From NCBI GenBank assembly GCA_029550525.1, contig JAKPHF010000062.1, positions 558,001 through 622,000 on the forward strand: a stretch of 64,000 nt of DNA, written 5' to 3'. The notes under the pieces are model-generated. The model had not been told where the DNA came from and searched no databases. It was given only the letters and a program-made list of their open reading frames with translations. The translations under genes were made by a program, and so were the position numbers. The stretch is from Planctomycetota bacterium (lineage in GTDB: Bacteria; Planctomycetota; Phycisphaerae; UBA1845; PWPN01). Below, in pieces: positions 60,725 to 64,000 of the stretch (position 1 is its first letter; every line of letters begins with the position of its first letter).

Positions 60725-61639
60725 ATGCACCTGCGATCTATTGTCACCCGGCGTAGCGTGTTCAGTTGGCTGGTTCTGCTCGTAAACGTACCGGCTTGGG
60801 CCCAGAGCAGCCGGCCCGCCGATGCCGATCGCGTCCAGACGATCGAATTTGCGATCCCCGGCTCGCGTCCGGGCACGACGTCCAAGGCGATCGTGGTCGT
60901 CCCAGCCGACTATGCTCGCCGGGAAGCTGAGGGTGTCCGCTATCCGGTGGTCTATCTGCTACATGGCTATTCGGGCAGCCAGGAGGATTGGCACAAGCAC
61001 ACGAAGGGCACCGACCGGGCGCTGGACCGCATGGCCGACCGCTACGGGCTCATCATCGTCCTGCCCGACGGCAAATACAGCTCGTGGTACCTCGACGCCG
61101 TGCCCGAAGCCCCCGAGTCGGCCGACTACCAGTGGGAGACGGTGATCACGCGTCATCTCGTGCCCGAAATCGATCGCCGCTACCGAACGTGGGCCGAACC
61201 GGCGGGCCGCGGCATCACCGGATTGAGCATGGGCGGGCACGGAGCGATCTATCTGTGCGCCCGCCATCCCGAACTGTTCAGCGCGTGCGGGAGCATGAGC
61301 GGCGTCATGGACTTACAGCCCTTCCGCGACAAGTACGATCTCGCCAACCGGCTCGGCCCGTACCACGAGCATCCGGGCCGTTGGCTGGCCCACAGTGCCA
61401 TCAGCCAGGCAGAGAAGTTCGCCGGCCGCAACGTCGGCATCTTCATCGAGTGCGGTCTGCAGGACACGCCGTTCATCGGCGGCAACCAGGCCATGCACCG
61501 GCGGCTGCTGGAACTGAACATCCCGCACGAGTACACCGAACGCCCCGGCGGCCACACCTGGCCGTACTGGGTCAACGCCCTGCCCTATCATCTCCAGTTC
61601 ATGGCCGACCGCCTCAAACCCGCGGGCCGGGCGAATTGA
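60725..61639 (+). CDS. Secreted esterase-like alpha/beta hydrolase (esterase D/FrmB-like)
   Basis: The 304-aa product has a signal peptide (VFSWLVLLVNVPAWAQS). The hydrolase fold shows YPVVYLLHGYSGSQEDW with the oxyanion region, VLPDGKYSSWYLD, the nucleophile Ser168 in GLSMGGHGA, and the C-terminal histidine in ERPGGHTWPYWVN. It belongs to the putative-esterase group that includes feruloyl and acetyl xylan esterases and S-formylglutathione hydrolase. The exported form and setting favour removal of acyl groups from polysaccharides. ATG 60725 has AGGAG six bases upstream. The sulfatase gene follows after 78 bp. Confidence 0.88.
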   Translation: MHLRSIVTRRSVFSWLVLLVNVPAWAQSSRPADADRVQTIEFAIPGSRPGTTSKAIVVVPADYARREAEGVRYPVVYLLHGYSGSQEDWHKHTKGTDRALDRMADRYGLIIVLPDGKYSSWYLDAVPEAPESADYQWETVITRHLVPEIDRRYRTWAEPAGRGITGLSMGGHGAIYLCARHPELFSACGSMSGVMDLQPFRDKYDLANRLGPYHEHPGRWLAHSAISQAEKFAGRNVGIFIECGLQDTPFIGGNQAMHRRLLELNIPHEYTERPGGHTWPYWVNALPYHLQFMADRLKPAGRAN

Positions 61640-61717
61640 TGCGAAGTCTCGGGGGTTGCGGTATCCTGTCACGCGGGTTTGGTCGTTCGCCATGTCCGTC
61701 GCAGGAGGAATCGCCCC

Positions 61718-63241
61718 ATGAGACCGCTGATGGCCTTGACTGCCGCCGTGTGCGCGACCGCTTCGGCTACCGTGTCGGCCGCGCCGGAAGACCGCCGACT
61801 GCCCAACTTCGTCATCATCTTCATGGACGACATGGGCTACGCGGACATCGGACCGTTCGGGGCCACGGAATACGCGACGCCCAACCTCGACCGGCTCGCC
61901 CGGGAGGGCCGGCGGTTCACGCAGTTCTATGCGAGCCAACCGGTGTGCTCGGCCTCGCGAGCGTCACTCATGACCGGCTGCTACAACGTCCGCGTGGGAA
62001 TCCTCGGAGCGCTCGGGCCGCGAGCCGAGCACGGCCTCAGCGCGGACGAGACCACGTTTGCCGAGGTCTGCAAGCAGAAGGGCTATGCTACCGCGTGTTA
62101 CGGCAAGTGGCACCTGGGGCATCATCCCAAGTTTCTGCCCACGGCGCATGGCTTCGACGAGTACTTCGGTTTGCCCTACTCGAATGACATGTGGCCCTTC
62201 CATCCGGCGGTGGAGGACAAGCCCATGGAAGAGCGCTTCAAGCGTTGGCCGCATCTGCCGCTGATTGAAGCCACGGCTGTCGGCGGCGTGAAGGTCCGCA
62301 TCCCCCAGGTCACGCCCGAAGAGCAGAAGATGCTCACAACCTGGTACACCGAACGTGCCGTTCAGTTCATCGAGCGCAACAAGGAGCGACCGTTCCTGTT
62401 ATACGTGCCGCATTCCATGGTGCACGTGCCGTTGTTCGTGTCGGACAAGTTTGCGGACAAGTCGAAGCGCGGTTTGTTCGGCGACGTGATGATGGAGGTG
62501 GACTGGTCGGTGGGCGAGATCGTGGGAGCCATCCGCCGCAACGGTCTCGAAAAACACACAATGGTCATTTTCACCGCGGACAACGGTCCCTGGCTCAGCT
62601 ACGGCACGCACGCCGGCTCGGCCAAGCCGCTCCGCGAAGGCAAGGGCAACACGTTCGAAGGCGGCGTGCGCGAGCCGACCATCATGTGGTGGCCGGGGAC
62701 TATCCCCGCGGATACGGTCTGCAACACCCCAGCAATGACCATCGACGTCCTGCCGACCATCGCCCATCTGATCGGCGCAAAGCTGCCCGATCACAAGATC
62801 GACGGCAAGAACATCTGGCCGCTGATTGCCGGTGAGCCAGGAGCGACTTCGCCGCATGAGGCGTACTTCTTCTACTGGGGCGAGGCGCTGGAGGCCGTCT
62901 GCATGGGCCGCTGGAAGCTGCATTTTCCACACTCGTATCGCACGTTGGCCGGCGGCCCTGGCGGTACGGACGGCCGGCCGGTGCCGTATCAAAGGGCCCA
63001 GCAGGAGCTCGCCCTGTTCGACCTCGAGCGCGACATCGGCGAGACGACTGACGTGAAAGATCAGCATCCGGAGGTGGTGGCAACGATTACCAGCTTGGCC
63101 GAGCGGATGCGCGAGGATCTCGGCGATTCGGCAACGGGCGTCAAGGGCACGGGCCGGCGTTCGCCCGGCACACTCGAACCGGCGGACGCGCGCTTCGTCG
63201 TCCAGGAAGGCGTGCAGACGCTGGTCGAAGCGCCTCGCTAG
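61718..63241 (+). CDS. Secreted arylsulfatase-type sulfatase
   Basis: The 507-aa protein has a signal peptide ([20 protein letters not shown], cleavage near AAPED). Type I sulfatase motifs are clear: metal-binding [15 protein letters not shown], active-site [11 protein letters not shown] with Cys77 to be converted to formylglycine, [31 protein letters not shown] and [15 protein letters not shown] [16 protein letters not shown]. The CxAxR form depends on a formylglycine-generating enzyme encoded elsewhere. It probably removes sulfate from algal or host glycans, as is common in planctomycetes. ATG 61718 with AGGAGG nine bases upstream. Confidence 0.93.
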   Translation: MRPLMALTAAVCATASATVSAAPEDRRLPNFVIIFMDDMGYADIGPFGATEYATPNLDRLAREGRRFTQFYASQPVCSASRASLMTGCYNVRVGILGALGPRAEHGLSADETTFAEVCKQKGYATACYGKWHLGHHPKFLPTAHGFDEYFGLPYSNDMWPFHPAVEDKPMEERFKRWPHLPLIEATAVGGVKVRIPQVTPEEQKMLTTWYTERAVQFIERNKERPFLLYVPHSMVHVPLFVSDKFADKSKRGLFGDVMMEVDWSVGEIVGAIRRNGLEKHTMVIFTADNGPWLSYGTHAGSAKPLREGKGNTFEGGVREPTIMWWPGTIPADTVCNTPAMTIDVLPTIAHLIGAKLPDHKIDGKNIWPLIAGEPGATSPHEAYFFYWGEALEAVCMGRWKLHFPHSYRTLAGGPGGTDGRPVPYQRAQQELALFDLERDIGETTDVKDQHPEVVATITSLAERMREDLGDSATGVKGTGRRSPGTLEPADARFVVQEGVQTLVEAPR

Positions 63242-63250
63242 GCGCGAGGC

Positions 63251-63425
63251 GCGGGGGCTGGGGGCCGGGGACTGGGGGCTGGCGAAGAGTCCCCGCCGGC
63301 AAGAGAACCGGTCCCCATACGCGTGTGTCTTGTGGTGCACGCTTCCAGCGTGCATGTGCAGGCAGGATGCCTGCACCGCAATGCCATCACCGGAAAAAGC
63401 GGGCAAGATGCCCGCCCCCCCGAGG
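63251..63425. repeat. Repeat cluster: GGGGCTG array, paired palindrome, GC hairpin
   Basis: Three repeat families lie one after another here: GGGGGCTGGGGGCCGGGGAC (63251-63285), the paired palindrome in inverted orientation (63330-63378), and GCGGGCAAGATGCCCGCC (63398-63425). They fill most of the gap between the sulfatase and the ThuA-like gene. Confidence 0.75.
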
Positions 63426-63474
63426 CGACCGGCCAGAGAACCACCGCGAGGGGCTCGTGACAGGAGACAATGCA

Positions 63475-64000
63475 ATGATTCAAGTCATTATTATGGCACT
63501 AATAGCGATGGGCACGGGGATGGCGAACCTGGCGTCGGCCGCGGAGCCGTGGGTCCGCTATGAGGGCGGCAACGGCCCGGGCAAAGGCAAGCACATCGTA
63601 CTCGTCTCCGGCGACGAGGAGTACCGCTCGGAAGAAGCGCTGACGCAGCTGGGGAAGATCCTCGCCCGACATCACGGGTTCACCTGTACGGTGCTGTTCG
63701 CCGTGGATCCGAAGGACGGCACGATCAATCCTGAGGTCGTGAACAACATTCCCGGCCTGGACGCGCTGGAGACGGCCGACCTGATGATCATTGCCACACG
63801 CTTTCGCGATCTGCCCGACGACCAGATGAAGTACATCGACGCGTACCTGAAGGCGGGCAAGCCGGTCATCGGCATGCGGACGGCCACGCATGCGTTCCGC
63901 ATCCCCAAAGGCAAGGTGTACCACCGCTACAGCTTCGACAGCAAGGCAGAGGGCTGGGACGGCGGCTTCGGCCGACGCGTTCTCGGCGAAACCTGGATTA
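63475..64000 (+). CDS. ThuA-like domain protein, 5' part (runs off the window)
   Basis: The ATG at 63475 has AGGAG eight bases upstream and begins a signal peptide (MIQVIIMALIAMGTGMANLA, cleavage near SAAEP). The mature part starts YEGGNGPGKGKHIVLVSGDE and continues EYRSEEALTQLGKILARHHG, ADLMIIATRFRDLPDDQMKY and KPVIGMRTATHAFRIPKG. This is the ThuA-like (trehalose utilisation) fold, related to class I glutamine amidotransferases, and common next to sulfatases and oxidoreductases in planctomycetes. Only 175 codons are visible; the 3' end lies beyond the window. Function in planctomycetes is not established. Confidence 0.85.
   Translation, partial: MIQVIIMALIAMGTGMANLASAAEPWVRYEGGNGPGKGKHIVLVSGDEEYRSEEALTQLGKILARHHGFTCTVLFAVDPKDGTINPEVVNNIPGLDALETADLMIIATRFRDLPDDQMKYIDAYLKAGKPVIGMRTATHAFRIPKGKVYHRYSFDSKAEGWDGGFGRRVLGETWI

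Noticed and set aside
6180..63425. CRISPR array among the many repeats
   Set aside because: Units are short (7-20 bp), lack regular unique spacers, and no cas genes are present.

Overview
The window is high-GC (roughly 60-65% by eye) bacterial chromosome, most likely from a planctomycete, probably Phycisphaerae-like. The reasons are: a fused/duplicated UvrA locus; an alternative GlmU-type protein; Tat-exported Gfo/Idh/MocA oxidoreductase, sulfatase, DUF2961/GH172 and ThuA-like genes; a dockerin-tailed secreted protein; a zinc-ribbon membrane protein with the pattern CPxCxYxLxGL...CPECG; and many short interspersed intergenic repeats. The assignment rests on family recognition only; no 16S gene is present.

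Layout. 1-11 kb holds housekeeping genes: rarA, comF, an RlmI-like methyltransferase, an inositol-monophosphatase family phosphatase, DAHP synthase and purH, with two secreted proteins of unknown function (a duplicated beta-domain protein and a Gly/Tyr/Arg-rich protein). 11-18 kb has a PQQ-type beta-propeller, then a cell-shape cluster: an anchored coiled-coil protein, a 54-aa membrane protein, mreB, mreC and an HD-GYP protein. 18-27 kb has a UbiA-type prenyltransferase and the UvrA locus. In that locus four ABC modules are spread over two ORFs: the first ends after module 1, and module 2 is fused in front of a complete second UvrA, which carries a duplicated C-terminal extension. 27-41 kb has tandem VKOR-DsbA fusions, purQ, a GT-C type membrane glycosyltransferase, a lipoprotein, an M3 peptidase, a GH172-like protein, two cysteine-cluster proteins and a DedA protein.

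41.9-48.4 kb starts with a roughly 200-nt structured RNA that looks like 6S RNA. It is followed by the alternative glmU gene, a DksA-like protein with a histone-H1-like tail under a near-consensus promoter, lspA, and a coupled ribD - small membrane protein - bioF operon. 48.5-64 kb is rich in exported carbohydrate-related proteins: Tat oxidoreductase, FG-GAP protein, dockerin-tailed glycosidase-like protein, NAGPA-type glycosidase, GH172, esterase, sulfatase and ThuA. It also holds a tRNA-Glu with its own terminator and a gene remnant that keeps an intact terminator.

Most interesting signals: the 6S-like RNA with matching promoter and U-tract; the split and fused UvrA system; three purine/riboflavin genes whose -10 boxes lie 6-7 nt before the ATG (candidate leaderless mRNAs); and at least three families of intergenic repeats (7-bp-period tandem arrays, GC-rich hairpins, and a paired palindrome). 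One repeat copy lies in frame inside a coding gene and one array supplies a stop codon. No CRISPR array, IS element, phage gene or rRNA was seen.
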